Positions 25,153-33,666 of a DNA stretch of 64,000 bases are shown here, one piece after another. Below the pieces are notes generated by a model. The model did no database searches. It had not been told where the DNA came from and worked only from the letters and a program-made list of their open reading frames with translations. The stretch lies in NCBI GenBank assembly GCA_963838035.1, contig CAWIPM010000009.1:1-64000 (forward strand), written 5' to 3'. The stretch's first letter is position 1. Every line of letters begins with the position of its first letter. Both the position numbers and the translations under genes were made by a program. The stretch comes from CAVVNN01 sp963838035. Lineage in GTDB: Bacteria; Actinomycetota; Thermoleophilia; Solirubrobacterales; 70-9.

Positions 25153-26070
25153 ATGCGCATCGACGAGATCCTTTCCTCGAGGCGGCCGGTCTTCTCGGTC
25201 GAGTTCTTCCCGCCGAAGACGGCTGAGGCGACCGAGGGGCTGTTTCAGACGGCGCGCGAGCTGCGTGAGCTGGCGCCCGACTTCGTCTCCGTGACCTACG
25301 GTGCGGGGGGGTCGACCCGCGAGGGGACTGTGGAGATCACCAAGGCGCTGCGCGACGAGCTGGGCTTCGAGACGATGGCCCACCTGAGCTGCGTCGGCGA
25401 GAGCGCCGAGGGGCTGGCGGCGACGCTGGATCGGATCGCGGCGGCTGGGATCGAGAACGTGTTCGCGTTGCGCGGCGACCCGCCGCGAGGGCGGGAGGAC
25501 TTCGAGCAGCCCGAGGGTGGGCTGGGCAGCGCCGCCGAGCTTGCCGCCTTCATCTCCGACGGGTGGGACTTCTCGATCGGAGGCGCGTGCTTCCCAGAGG
25601 TCCATCCGGAGGCGCCCGACCTCGAGACCGATCTCACCTACCTGAAGACGAAGGTCGAGGCGGGCGCGAGCTTCCTCATCACCCAGCTCTTCTTCGACAA
25701 TCAGGTCTACTTCGACTTCGTCGCGGCAGCGCGCGGCAAGGGGATCGACGTTCCGATCCTCGCCGGCGTGATCCCTGTCGCCGGCTTCGCCCAGACGAAG
25801 CGGATCTGCGAGCTCTGCGACGCGACCATCCCCGAGTCACTGGAGGCGGCCTTCCGGGCGGCGGGCGGCGACGCGGACCGGGAGTTCGAGCTGGGGGTCG
25901 CCTACGCCGCGCAGCAGTGCGCCGAGCTGCTTCTCGCCGGTGCTCCCGGCGTCCACTTCTACGCGCTCAACCGGGCGCCGGCGACCCGCGCCGTGCTGGG
26001 CGCGCTGCGCGCTGCGCGGCCATGGGAGCGCACCGGCGGAGGCGGAGTCCTGACCAAGGCGGGCGAATAG
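25153..26070 (+). CDS. metF: Methylenetetrahydrofolate reductase
   Basis: FAD enzyme that reduces methylene-THF to methyl-THF for methionine synthesis. The ATG at 25153 starts MRIDEILSSRRPVFSVEFFP, the family N-terminus with the catalytic Glu in SVEFFPPK. SVTYGAGGSTR, MAHLSCVG, NVFALRGDPP (FAD contact), GGACFPEVHPE and SFLITQLFFDN follow in order. 305 residues is normal for bacterial MetF. The preceding TACGCT box suggests leaderless translation. The DUF3105 gene follows after 15 bp. Confidence 0.94.
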   Translation: MRIDEILSSRRPVFSVEFFPPKTAEATEGLFQTARELRELAPDFVSVTYGAGGSTREGTVEITKALRDELGFETMAHLSCVGESAEGLAATLDRIAAAGIENVFALRGDPPRGREDFEQPEGGLGSAAELAAFISDGWDFSIGGACFPEVHPEAPDLETDLTYLKTKVEAGASFLITQLFFDNQVYFDFVAAARGKGIDVPILAGVIPVAGFAQTKRICELCDATIPESLEAAFRAAGGDADREFELGVAYAAQQCAELLLAGAPGVHFYALNRAPATRAVLGALRAARPWERTGGGGVLTKAGE

Positions 26071-26085
26071 ACTCCCTGGACTCAG

Positions 26086-26862
26086 ATGGCCAATCGCAGG
26101 GAAGAGAGGGAGCGCCTTCGCCAGGCCAGGCTCGAACGCGAGCAGGAGCGGTCTCGCTCGGACCGGACCCGGCTGATGATCGGCTACGGGGTCGCCGGCG
26201 TCATCGGGCTCGTCGTGGTCGTCGGGATCGTGGCGTTGGTCGCCTCGGGCAACGGCGGGGGTGGCGGCGGCGGCGCGCACATCAACCAGGCAAGCGGGTC
26301 GACGAACGGCGTCCAGCCGGACGAACGCAATGGGACGAAGCCGCCGCCGGTGAGGGTCGCCAACCTCAAGCAGGCGGCCAAGCAGGCCGGCTGCACTCTG
26401 CGGCTTGGGCTGCCGGAAGAGGGACACACCCATATCCCGCCCGGATCCCCTCCCCCGCACTACAAGACCAACCCGCCGACCTCCGGCAACCACGTCGAAC
26501 CGCCCTACCAGCAGTCGGACGGCGCCTATAGCGAAATGCCGGAAGAGATCGACTTCGTCCACTCGCTCGAGCACGGGCGGCTGGAGATCCAGTACAGCCC
26601 GAAGCTCGCCGAAGCCGACCAGGAAGCGCTGAAGGGCGTCTACGACACGATGTACGGGGCGTCGCTGCTGTTCCCGAACGACAAGATGCACTACCAGGTC
26701 GCCGCCACCACCTGGAGGAACCTGCTGGGCTGCCCGAAGTACGAAGGAGCGATCACGCTGGACGCGATCCGCGACTTCGGCAAGGCGACCTGGAGCGTGT
26801 CCGGTAGAGAGCCGACCAGCGCCTTCCCGTTTACGGGGCCGACCCCCGCGAACCCCGAATAG
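26086..26862 (+). CDS. DUF3105 family membrane-anchored protein
   Basis: 258 residues. A highly charged cytoplasmic start (RREERERLRQARLEREQE) is followed by one membrane helix (residues ~32-55), a poly-Gly linker of seven Gly and an extracytoplasmic DUF3105 domain: HYKTNPPTSGNHVEPPYQ, IDFVHSLEHGRLEIQYSP and YQVAATTWRNLLGCPKY. Two Cys (GCTLRLG and LGCPKY) could form a disulfide. The family is common in actinobacteria and its function is unknown. A TAGACT box 12 nt upstream could give it its own promoter. It is convergent with the acetyltransferase gene, 6 bp away. Confidence 0.85.
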   Translation: MANRREERERLRQARLEREQERSRSDRTRLMIGYGVAGVIGLVVVVGIVALVASGNGGGGGGGAHINQASGSTNGVQPDERNGTKPPPVRVANLKQAAKQAGCTLRLGLPEEGHTHIPPGSPPPHYKTNPPTSGNHVEPPYQQSDGAYSEMPEEIDFVHSLEHGRLEIQYSPKLAEADQEALKGVYDTMYGASLLFPNDKMHYQVAATTWRNLLGCPKYEGAITLDAIRDFGKATWSVSGREPTSAFPFTGPTPANPE

Positions 26863-26868
26863 CGCTCG

Positions 26869-27807
26869 TCAGCTCGCCCGGTATGCGGGGAAGAACGACG
26901 TCGCGGCGCGATCGGCTGAGAGCTGCGCGTAGGCGGCTGGATCGCAGACGATCTCCGAGGTGCGCCAGGGCTGCTCGCGGTTGGCGAAGCCGCGCTTGAA
27001 CTCCTCCAGGCGGTCACCCCGCGAGATGCCTCCGCCGAGGTTCAACGGAATCCCCTGGTCGGCCGAGAGCTCGACCAGGGCCGCGACGACGTTCTTCATC
27101 GGCGAGTCCCGCAGGTGGGGGTCGGCGCTGCCGCTGAGGTAGTAGTGGAGGAAGCCGTCGCTGCAGGCCGCGACGGAGGCGGCGGCGACCTCGCCTTCCG
27201 GGGCAAGAGCCAGGGCTAGCCAGGTTCGAGGTGAAGCGAGTATGCGGTCGAAGTAGCCGGCGCCGAAGAAGTAGCGCTCGCCCGCGCCGGCGCGGCGCAT
27301 CGTCTGCTCGTAGGCGGCTAGGAAGCCCGCCCGCTGCTCCGCGGTCGTCTCCGGCCCGGGGACGATGATCACCTCATATCCCCGGCGCAGGTTCCTGCGA
27401 ATCTGCTGGCGGTCGCTCATGCGGCTCTTCGGCGGCAGCTCCGGGTCGGCGATCTGGACGACGTTCCGCTCTGTGGCGCCGGCCAGCGGCGGCTCACCGA
27501 GACGGTGGCGAAGGAAGAGGCTGACCAGGCCGGTCGGGGTGAAATCGATCGCAGCGGGATCGAGGGGGGCGGACAGCGCAGCGGAGAGTCCGGGGTACCC
27601 GTAAGGCGAGATCGCGTCGAGCGCCGGCCCTGCGCCGATCGGCCGCACGATCAGGGGCGCCACCAGATCCGCCTCGCCGGCGACGATCCGAACCGTGTGG
27701 GTTGCGCCCTCGGCATCGAGGAAGGGGCGTGAGCGGAAGAACTCCTCGCTCGCCGCGGCCTCGCCTCGATCGGCGATCAGCTCTGCGATTGCGGCCTCGC
27801 CGCTCAC
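26869..27807 (-). CDS. GNAT/FemAB-like acyltransferase
   Basis: 312 residues from a GTG at 27807 that overlaps the preceding GNAT gene (GTGA). The double-GNAT fold of the FemAB/acetyltransferase-6 type is suggested by DRQQIRRNLRRGYEVIIVPG, FLAAYEQTMRRAGAGERYFF, and HYYLSGSADPHLRDSPMKNV with NLGGGISRGDRLEEFKRGF near the C-terminus. That last motif is typical of proteins transferring acyl or amino-acyl groups in exopolysaccharide or peptidoglycan formation. Its position downstream of glycosyltransferase genes favours modification of the same glycan. Acceptor and donor are unknown. Confidence 0.8.
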   Translation of the reverse strand: MSGEAAIAELIADRGEAAASEEFFRSRPFLDAEGATHTVRIVAGEADLVAPLIVRPIGAGPALDAISPYGYPGLSAALSAPLDPAAIDFTPTGLVSLFLRHRLGEPPLAGATERNVVQIADPELPPKSRMSDRQQIRRNLRRGYEVIIVPGPETTAEQRAGFLAAYEQTMRRAGAGERYFFGAGYFDRILASPRTWLALALAPEGEVAAASVAACSDGFLHYYLSGSADPHLRDSPMKNVVAALVELSADQGIPLNLGGGISRGDRLEEFKRGFANREQPWRTSEIVCDPAAYAQLSADRAATSFFPAYRAS

Positions 27808-28355
27808 GCGGGGTCGAGCAGGTCGGCGGCGGCTGCCCGGAACTGGTCGGGGAGGACCGCCCAGATCTCGCAGTCGAAGGGCTGGCCGTCCCGATTGCCG
27901 TGGCCCGGCAGGGTCTCCTCGTAGTGCCAGCCAAGGCCGGCGACCGTTCGCTTCGCCGCTTCGTTGAATGCGGGGATCTCTCCGTAGACGCGGTCGGCGC
28001 CAAACTCGTCGAAGGCCCTGGCGATCGTCAACGCCTCGGCCTGCCTCCCCACGCCGCTGCGACGCAGTTCGTCGCCGATCAGCGCCCCCAGCTCGGGTCC
28101 CGTCTCGCGGGAGAGCCCGTAGAGAGCCGTGAAGCCGACCGGCTCCGCGTGGCCCTCGACGAGGATCGCGTACTTGCGGTCCTCGCCGGAATCGTCCGTC
28201 GCCCGACGAACCCACGCTTCGGCTTCCTCGAGGGAAAAGCCCGGCCGTTGCACCACCAGCGTCTTGGTCGCCTCTCGGTTGTTGAACCAACGGTGCACAG
28301 CCACCGCATCGCCGGGCTCGAAGCTCCGCAGGCTCACCTTGGGCCTCTCGGTCAT
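27804..28355 (-). CDS. GNAT N-acetyltransferase (RimJ-like)
   Basis: 183 residues from the ATG at 28355. Opens VSLRSFEPGDAVAVHRWFNN, then YAILVEGHAEPVGFTALYGL (central strands) and GALIGDELRRSGVGRQAEAL (acetyl-CoA-binding loop), with GEIPAFNEAAKRTVAGLGWH closing the fold. In polysaccharide loci this type N-acetylates amino-sugars, and that is the likely role here. A TAGGGT box 7 nt before the ATG indicates its own leaderless promoter. The downstream gene overlaps it by 4 bp. Confidence 0.85.
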   Translation of the reverse strand: MTERPKVSLRSFEPGDAVAVHRWFNNREATKTLVVQRPGFSLEEAEAWVRRATDDSGEDRKYAILVEGHAEPVGFTALYGLSRETGPELGALIGDELRRSGVGRQAEALTIARAFDEFGADRVYGEIPAFNEAAKRTVAGLGWHYEETLPGHGNRDGQPFDCEIWAVLPDQFRAAAADLLDPA

Positions 28356-28362
28356 CGACCGA

Positions 28363-28368
28363 ACCCTA
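28363..28368 (-). promoter_or_regulatory. -10 box of leaderless promoter for the GNAT gene
   Basis: TAGGGT on the minus strand, 7 nt before the ATG at 28355. It overlaps the last codons of the upstream sugar-transferase gene. Confidence 0.5.
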
Positions 28369-28929
28369 GTCGGGGGCGAGGCCGTGGCCGGTAACCAGGA
28401 GCCAGGCGGTCTTGAGCAGGATGCGGAGGTCCAGGGCGGCACTGCGATGGTCCACGTACCAGACGTCAAGCTCTATTCGCTCCTCCCAGGGAATGCCTGC
28501 CCGGCCCTGGACCTGGGCCCAGCCGGTGATCCCGGGCAGCGCCTCGTGGCGGCGGCTCTGGTGGCGGGTGTAGTCCTCGACCTGGGCGGGGATCGTGGGG
28601 CGGGGGCCGACTATCGCCATCTCGCCGCGCAGCACGTTGACCAGGTTGGGGATCTCGTCGAGAGAGGTGCGGCGTAGGAAGCGCCCGGCGGCGGTGACCC
28701 GGGGGTCGTCGCGGGTGACGACGGTGCCGACCCCGACCGGGTCCGAGCCCTCGATCATCGTCCGCAGCTTCAGCATCTCGAACTCGCGCCCGCCTCTGCC
28801 GACACGGCGCTGCCGGTATAGGACCGGGCCGCGGCTGCCGAGCTTGATCGCGATCGCGGCGACCAGCAGCAGCGGCGAGAGGAGCGCCAGCGCGAGCAGG
28901 GCGATCATCGCGTCGAGGGCCCGCCTCAT
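28366..28929 (-). CDS. Priming sugar transferase (undecaprenyl-phosphate sugar-1-phosphate transferase)
   Basis: 187-residue short-form enzyme that attaches the first sugar phosphate to undecaprenyl phosphate. One N-terminal membrane helix is followed by IKLGSRGPVLYRQRRVGRGG, FEMLKLRTM, RRTSLDEIPNLVNVLRGEM, AIVGPRP and PGITGWAQVQGR, then ELDVWYVDHRS, the complete family set. The ATG at 28929 overlaps the preceding gene as ATGA, which decides the start. It is the third gene of a glycosyltransferase operon (GT4, GT2, this gene). Confidence 0.92.
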   Translation of the reverse strand: MRRALDAMIALLALALLSPLLLVAAIAIKLGSRGPVLYRQRRVGRGGREFEMLKLRTMIEGSDPVGVGTVVTRDDPRVTAAGRFLRRTSLDEIPNLVNVLRGEMAIVGPRPTIPAQVEDYTRHQSRRHEALPGITGWAQVQGRAGIPWEERIELDVWYVDHRSAALDLRILLKTAWLLVTGHGLAPD

Positions 28930-30056
28930 CGCGTTCCCTCGGCCTTCTCCCACGCCCCGGGAGGTCCGTGGCGAAAGCGGTCCCAGAGGCCGGCGGCGAT
29001 CGATGCCGTCGTCATCACGTAGTAGCGGGCGACCCGGAACGGCATCAGCGGCAGCCAGCGCCCGAGGACTGCCGCAGCGATCAGCGCAACCTGCAGAGCG
29101 AGCGTCACCGTGTAGACCCAGCCTTCGCCGAGCAGGGCGACGTTCGCGATCAGCGCGGCGAGGTGCAGGAGTGGGATCAGGTAGCGCAGCAGGCGGTGCG
29201 AGACCAGCTCGAAGGCATAGAGGGGCGCGTAGCCGCGCGGGGAGAGCATTCCCTCGCCGACGACGATGTCCCAGAGCCCGACCATCATCCGCCGCTTGCG
29301 GGCGAACTCGCCCTCCAGGGTCGGCACCATCTTCTCCTCCGCGGCGGCCCAGGGGACGTAGAGCGAGCGCAGGCCGCGCTTGGCCAGCTCGAATGGAAGG
29401 GAGAGGTCGTGGCTGCCGGAGGGGGCGAGGGGGAGATAGGCGCTTGCTCGCACCGCGTAGATTGCGCCGTTGCCGGCGGTGACCCCGCCGAGCGCCGACT
29501 CCATCTCCCGCACCGCCATCTCGTATCGCCAGTAGGCGCCCTCGAGGTTGCTCCCACCCTCGTCGAGAAATCTGACCTGGCCGCAGGCGTAGCCGACCGC
29601 CGGGTCGGCGAAGGCCTCGACCAGGTGCCGCAGCGCATCCGCGCGCCAGATGCTGTTGGCGTCGGAGAAGGCGAGGATCTCCCCCGAGGCGCGCTCGGCG
29701 GCGGCGTTCTGGGCGGCGATCTTGCCGCCACGGGGGAGCTCGAGGACGATCTCGGCGCCGGCGGCGCCGGCTCGCTCGGCGGTGGCGTCACCCGAGCCGT
29801 CGGAGGCGACGATCAACTCCAGCCGCTCGGGCGGGTAATCGAGCGCCAGCGCGTTGGCGACCTTGGCCGCGATCACCTCCTCCTCGTCGTAGGCGGCAAC
29901 GATCAGCGAGACGCGGGGGGGCTCCTCCCATGTGCCGGGGCTCAGGGTCGGCCTGCGGCGCAGGACGACCAGCGCCCGCAGGACGAGCGGGTAGCCAGCA
30001 TGCGTGTAGGCGATCAACCCGGCGCAGACCCAGAAGACGATGGCGAAGGCGGTCAT
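28926..30056 (-). CDS. Membrane GT2 family glycosyltransferase
   Basis: 376 residues. The first helix (FAIVFWVCAGLIAYTHAGYP) is followed by a GT-A domain: VSLIVAAYDEEEVI, LIVASDGSGD, SDANSIWRAD (DxD-like) and TAGNGAIYAVRAS, with the C-terminal acidic and K/R motif region near FELAKRGL and RKRRMMVG. Three or four membrane helices close the protein. Such processive or single-addition enzymes build envelope polysaccharides. It overlaps its neighbours by 4 bp on both sides. Confidence 0.88.
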   Translation of the reverse strand: MTAFAIVFWVCAGLIAYTHAGYPLVLRALVVLRRRPTLSPGTWEEPPRVSLIVAAYDEEEVIAAKVANALALDYPPERLELIVASDGSGDATAERAGAAGAEIVLELPRGGKIAAQNAAAERASGEILAFSDANSIWRADALRHLVEAFADPAVGYACGQVRFLDEGGSNLEGAYWRYEMAVREMESALGGVTAGNGAIYAVRASAYLPLAPSGSHDLSLPFELAKRGLRSLYVPWAAAEEKMVPTLEGEFARKRRMMVGLWDIVVGEGMLSPRGYAPLYAFELVSHRLLRYLIPLLHLAALIANVALLGEGWVYTVTLALQVALIAAAVLGRWLPLMPFRVARYYVMTTASIAAGLWDRFRHGPPGAWEKAEGTR

Positions 30057-31167
30057 CGACGAGCCTCGATCAATTCACGGTAGAGGGCGAGGGTTCGGCG
30101 GGCGGCCTCGTCCCAGGAAAAGGGACCGGCCGCGGCGCGCCGGGCCGCGGCGGCGAGCTCGGCGCGAGCTGCCCCCCGCCGGTCAGCTCGGCAAGGGCCG
30201 CGGCAAGCGAGACCGGGTCCTCCGGCGGGATGAGGCGCGCGGCGCCGGTCGCGGCCACCTCGGGGAAGCCGCCGACGGCGCTCAGCACCATCGCCTTGCC
30301 GAAAGCGAGGCCGGTGTAGAGGACGCCTGAGTGCTCGACGTCGCGGTAGGGGAGGACGACCACATCGGCGCGGCGGAAGATCGACGGGATCTCGGCATCC
30401 TCGACGAAGCGGGTGAGGAAGCGGACGCGGCCGGCCGCCTCGGCGGCGAGACGGCGGAGGGGCTTGACGTCCATGCGGGGGTTGCCGACGATCCACAGCT
30501 CGGCGCCGTCGAGGCCGCGGAAGGCCTCGAGCAGGGTGTCGAGGCCCTTGTAGGGGCGCAGTAGGCCGAAGAAGAGGACCACCGGCCCCTCGGCGCCCGC
30601 CAGCTCGGCGGGAAGCGGCTTCTCCTCCGGCAGGCGGGTGAGGTAGTCGAAGGCGCCGTGGGGGATGACGCGGACGCGGCCGGGATCGAGTCCCACCTCA
30701 TCGCGCAGGCGGGCGGCGCCGTGCTCTGAATGGGCCACGACCGCGTCCATGCGGCCGAAGACGCGGCCGGCGGCTGCGCGCTGGCGCCGGCTGGGCCGCG
30801 GCGGCAGGATGTAGTGGGCGGTGATCACCCTGGGGCGAACGGTGGGGAGCAGGTGGGCGTCGAGGGCCGGGACGGTGAGCCACTGGTAGTGGACGACGTC
30901 GGCCGCAGCGGCGCGCCGAAAGCGCAGCATGTCGGGAAGGTGCTCGGCCAGCTTGAAGAGGCGGCGCCCGGAGGCGTCGAGACCGCGGGCGCCGCTGCGC
31001 CGATAGAAGCACTCGCGCACCCGGTAGCCCTCCGCCGCCGGCACCGGGCCGTAGAGAAAGCGGCTGGTCAGCAACTCGACCTCGGCGCCGCCACGCACCA
31101 GCGCCGCCGCGAGGGCGCGGTCGTAGGGCGGCGTGAAGGCCGAGGGGTCGACCAGCTGCACCTTCAT
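30053..31167 (-). CDS. GT4 family glycosyltransferase, apparent homopolymer frameshift near the 3' end
   Basis: GT-B retaining glycosyltransferase. The ATG at 31167 begins MKVQLVDPSAFTPPYDRAL; further on are VVAHSEHGAARL, VRVIPHGAFDYL, VLFFGLLRPYKGLD and ADVVVLPYRDVEHSGVLYTG with the donor-binding Glu region. In the given sequence the frame drifts after AELTGGG at a run of six G (minus strand, about 30171-30176) and ends at 30070. With one more G it reads AARAELAAAARRAA, then FSWDEAARRTLALYRELIEA, the normal GT4 end, and stops at 30053 with an ATGA overlap to the next gene. That supports a sequencing or assembly indel. Confidence 0.85.
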
Positions 31168-31190
31168 CGGCGACGATTATCGTGGGCCGG
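31168..31190. promoter_or_regulatory. Bidirectional promoter between the GT4 and GT2 genes
   Basis: A 23-bp spacer contains ACGATTATCGT (31173-31183), 5-bp arms around one T. Rightward it gives GATTAT (31175-31180), 10 nt before the ATG at 31191. Leftward it gives GATAAT (31176-31181), 8 nt before the ATG at 31167. As at thiO/thiE, one symmetric element supplies both -10 boxes. Confidence 0.55.
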
Positions 31191-32108
31191 ATGGAGCCCA
31201 CGCTCTCCTACTGCGTCGTGAACACGAACGGCCGCGAGTACCTGCTCGCCTGCCTGGCGGCGATCGAGCGCACCCACCCGGCGGGAATCGGACGGGAGGT
31301 GCTGGTGCTCGACAACGCCTCCGAAGACGGCTCGGCCGAGGCTGTGCAGGCCCTGGGGGGCGACACCCGCCTGATCGCGCTGGAGCGGCGAGCCGGCAAG
31401 GCGGAGAACGACTCGGCCCTGCTGCGCGAGGCGAAGGGCGGCTACTGCCTGCTGCTCAACGAGGACTCCGAGCTGCGCCCCGGCGCAGCGGAGGCCCTGG
31501 TCGCGGCGCTCGACGCCGACCCCGGGGCGGGAGCCGCGGGGGCGCAGCTGCTCGACTCCGGCGGCCACCCCGTCCCCTGCGCCTGGCGCTTCCCCGGCGT
31601 CGGCACGGCGCTGGCGGGCGCACTCTTCCTGCACCGCCTGCTCACCGTCCAGAGCAGGGGTGGGCAGACCCGGCGCGTCGATTGGTCCCAGTCAAGCGCG
31701 CTGCTGGTACGCCGCGAGGCGGCAGCCGGGGTGGGCTACATGGACCCCGCCTTCTTCGTCTACTACGACGAGTGCGACTTCGCCAAGCGCCTCGCGGACG
31801 CCGGCTGGCACAGCATCTTCGTCCCCGCCGCCGAGGCAGTCCACCACGACCAGCTCTCGACCGACCTCGCGCAGGGCCTCCCCCGCATCGTCGAATTCCA
31901 CCGCAACCGCGACCTCTACATGCGCAAGCACCACTCCCGCGCCGCTGCCTTCGCCGTCCGCCTCCTCATCGCGTGGTCCTACGGCCTGCGCGCCATCGGC
32001 GCCTCGTTCATCCCCCGCCGGCCGGCCCGTGTCTACTGGGCCCACGCCCGTCAGGCGCTCTTGCCGAGAAGGGGAAGGGGACTCAGAGACGCGAGTCGTC
32101 GTCGATGA
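31191..32108 (+). CDS. GT2 family glycosyltransferase (rhamnosyltransferase-like)
   Basis: 305 residues from the ATG at 31191. A GTG at 31182 is in frame but would lie upstream of the predicted transcript start. GT-A motifs: SYCVVNTNGREYLLACLAAI, VLVLDNASEDGSAE, CLLLNEDSELRPGA (DxD-like NEDSE) and SSALLVRREAA, then FFVYYDECDFAKRLADAGW, the acidic motif typical of rhamnosyl- and galactofuranosyl-type GT2 enzymes. Its end overlaps the convergent flippase gene by 26 bp. Confidence 0.88.
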   Translation: MEPTLSYCVVNTNGREYLLACLAAIERTHPAGIGREVLVLDNASEDGSAEAVQALGGDTRLIALERRAGKAENDSALLREAKGGYCLLLNEDSELRPGAAEALVAALDADPGAGAAGAQLLDSGGHPVPCAWRFPGVGTALAGALFLHRLLTVQSRGGQTRRVDWSQSSALLVRREAAAGVGYMDPAFFVYYDECDFAKRLADAGWHSIFVPAAEAVHHDQLSTDLAQGLPRIVEFHRNRDLYMRKHHSRAAAFAVRLLIAWSYGLRAIGASFIPRRPARVYWAHARQALLPRRGRGLRDASRRR

Positions 32109-33657
32109 GCTCGACCTCGTAGGCCTCGGGAACCGTCCCGTCGACACCGGCTGGTCGCTCGCGGAGGGCGCCGAGGCGCGCTCGGACCACGTCGGGACGG
32201 CGCAGGCCGGCGAGCCAGCGGCGTTCGCCGCGGGTGAAGAAGCCGCCGGCCAAAAGGGCCAGCGGGTAGAGGGCGCCGAGGGCGAGACGGCCGAGCAGGC
32301 CGCCGAAGCCGGCTGTGGGCATGAGCAGTTCGCCGGCACCGACCAGGACCGCCGAGACGATGACGACGCGGGCGAGGCGGCCCCACTCGTAGGGGACGGG
32401 GAAGAGGCGCTGGGTGAACCCGTACATCAGCGCCAGCACGACAAGGTAGGAGGCGACCAGGGCGAGCCCGGCGCCGACGATCCCAAGCGGCGGGACCAGG
32501 GCCAGGTTGAGAGCCACGTTGGCAAGCAGACCGGCGATCGCAGCCGGGAAGTTGAACCCGGTCCGCCCGGTGCGGCCGAGGATGACCACCAGCACCATGT
32601 AGAGGGCGTAGAGGGTGACCGCCGTGGAGATCAGGCCGATCGCCTTGTAGGAGCCGAAGAACTCCGGCGCGGCGAGCGCCCGCACGATCCAGCGCGAAAG
32701 CAGCCACATCCCGGTGACGACGAAGGCGCAGCCGGCGACGAACCAGGTGACGATCGTGGCGTAGGCGCGGCGGGCCTCGCCGTCGTCGCGGATCGAGTAG
32801 GCGAGCGGCGGCCAGGCGAGCTGGAAGCCACGGACGAGGACGTTGACGGCCTGGGCGAACTTGACCGCCAGCGAGTAGAGGCCGGCCTCCGCCAGCCCCG
32901 CCGAGCGGACGATGATGATCCGGTCGACGAAGTTGAGCAGGTAGAGCGAGAGCTCGGCCGGCATCGTCGGCAGGCCAAACCGCATCAGCCGCCGCAGCAG
33001 CGGCCGGTCGACCAGGAGCGAGAGGCGGCGGCGGTGGACGAAGATCAGCCCCAGCACAAAGGCGGCGCCGCTCGCGTAGCTGCCGAGCAGCAGCCCCCGG
33101 GCGCCCTCCCCCTTTCCGACGATGAGCACCACGGTCAGGCCGATGGTGACCCCGACGTTGAGGATCGTGGTGACGAAGAACGCACGAGCCCGCTCCTCGA
33201 GCCGGAACAGCGTCAGCAGGTACTCGAACATAGTCAGCACCCAGAGGCCGCCGATCGAGATCCGGGCAAGGTCGGCCGCTGAGTGTCCTTCGCGGGCGAG
33301 TTCGACCACCACTTTGTGCCCCAGCAGCGCTTCGGAGATCGGCTTCGCGAAGGGAAGCGCGACGAGCGTCGCCGCGGTCGCGACCCAGAACAGCGCCGCG
33401 AACGAGGTGGCGACGATGGCGCCGGGGTCCTCGTCGTCCTTGTAGTAGAAGCGCAGCAGCGCCTCGATCGTGCCGAGACGGACGACGATGCTGGCCGAGA
33501 CGACGGCGGCGAACATCACCTCGGCGGCGCCGTAGTCGGCGGGAGTCAGGTAGCGCGTGTAGAGGGGCAGCAGCGCGACCGCGATGAACTTCGAGAGGAT
33601 GCTCGCCGCGGTGTAGGCGGCCCCGGTCGTCGCCAGGCGGCGCAGGTATCCCGACAC
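32083..33657 (-). CDS. Polysaccharide flippase (Wzx / MOP superfamily)
   Basis: 524 residues with about 14 hydrophobic segments. The N-terminus GAAYTAASILSKFIAVALLP and the TRYLTPADYGAAEVMFA motif after the first helix are classic for Wzx proteins, which flip undecaprenyl-linked oligosaccharides across the membrane. A charged cytoplasmic C-terminus of about 50 residues follows. It is the last gene of the CapD, LytR_C, Ig-like, polymerase, flippase series, 9 bp after the polymerase gene. Confidence 0.88.
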   Translation of the reverse strand: MSGYLRRLATTGAAYTAASILSKFIAVALLPLYTRYLTPADYGAAEVMFAAVVSASIVVRLGTIEALLRFYYKDDEDPGAIVATSFAALFWVATAATLVALPFAKPISEALLGHKVVVELAREGHSAADLARISIGGLWVLTMFEYLLTLFRLEERARAFFVTTILNVGVTIGLTVVLIVGKGEGARGLLLGSYASGAAFVLGLIFVHRRRLSLLVDRPLLRRLMRFGLPTMPAELSLYLLNFVDRIIIVRSAGLAEAGLYSLAVKFAQAVNVLVRGFQLAWPPLAYSIRDDGEARRAYATIVTWFVAGCAFVVTGMWLLSRWIVRALAAPEFFGSYKAIGLISTAVTLYALYMVLVVILGRTGRTGFNFPAAIAGLLANVALNLALVPPLGIVGAGLALVASYLVVLALMYGFTQRLFPVPYEWGRLARVVIVSAVLVGAGELLMPTAGFGGLLGRLALGALYPLALLAGGFFTRGERRWLAGLRRPDVVRARLGALRERPAGVDGTVPEAYEVELIDDDSRL

Positions 33658-33666
33658 GCCCAGACC

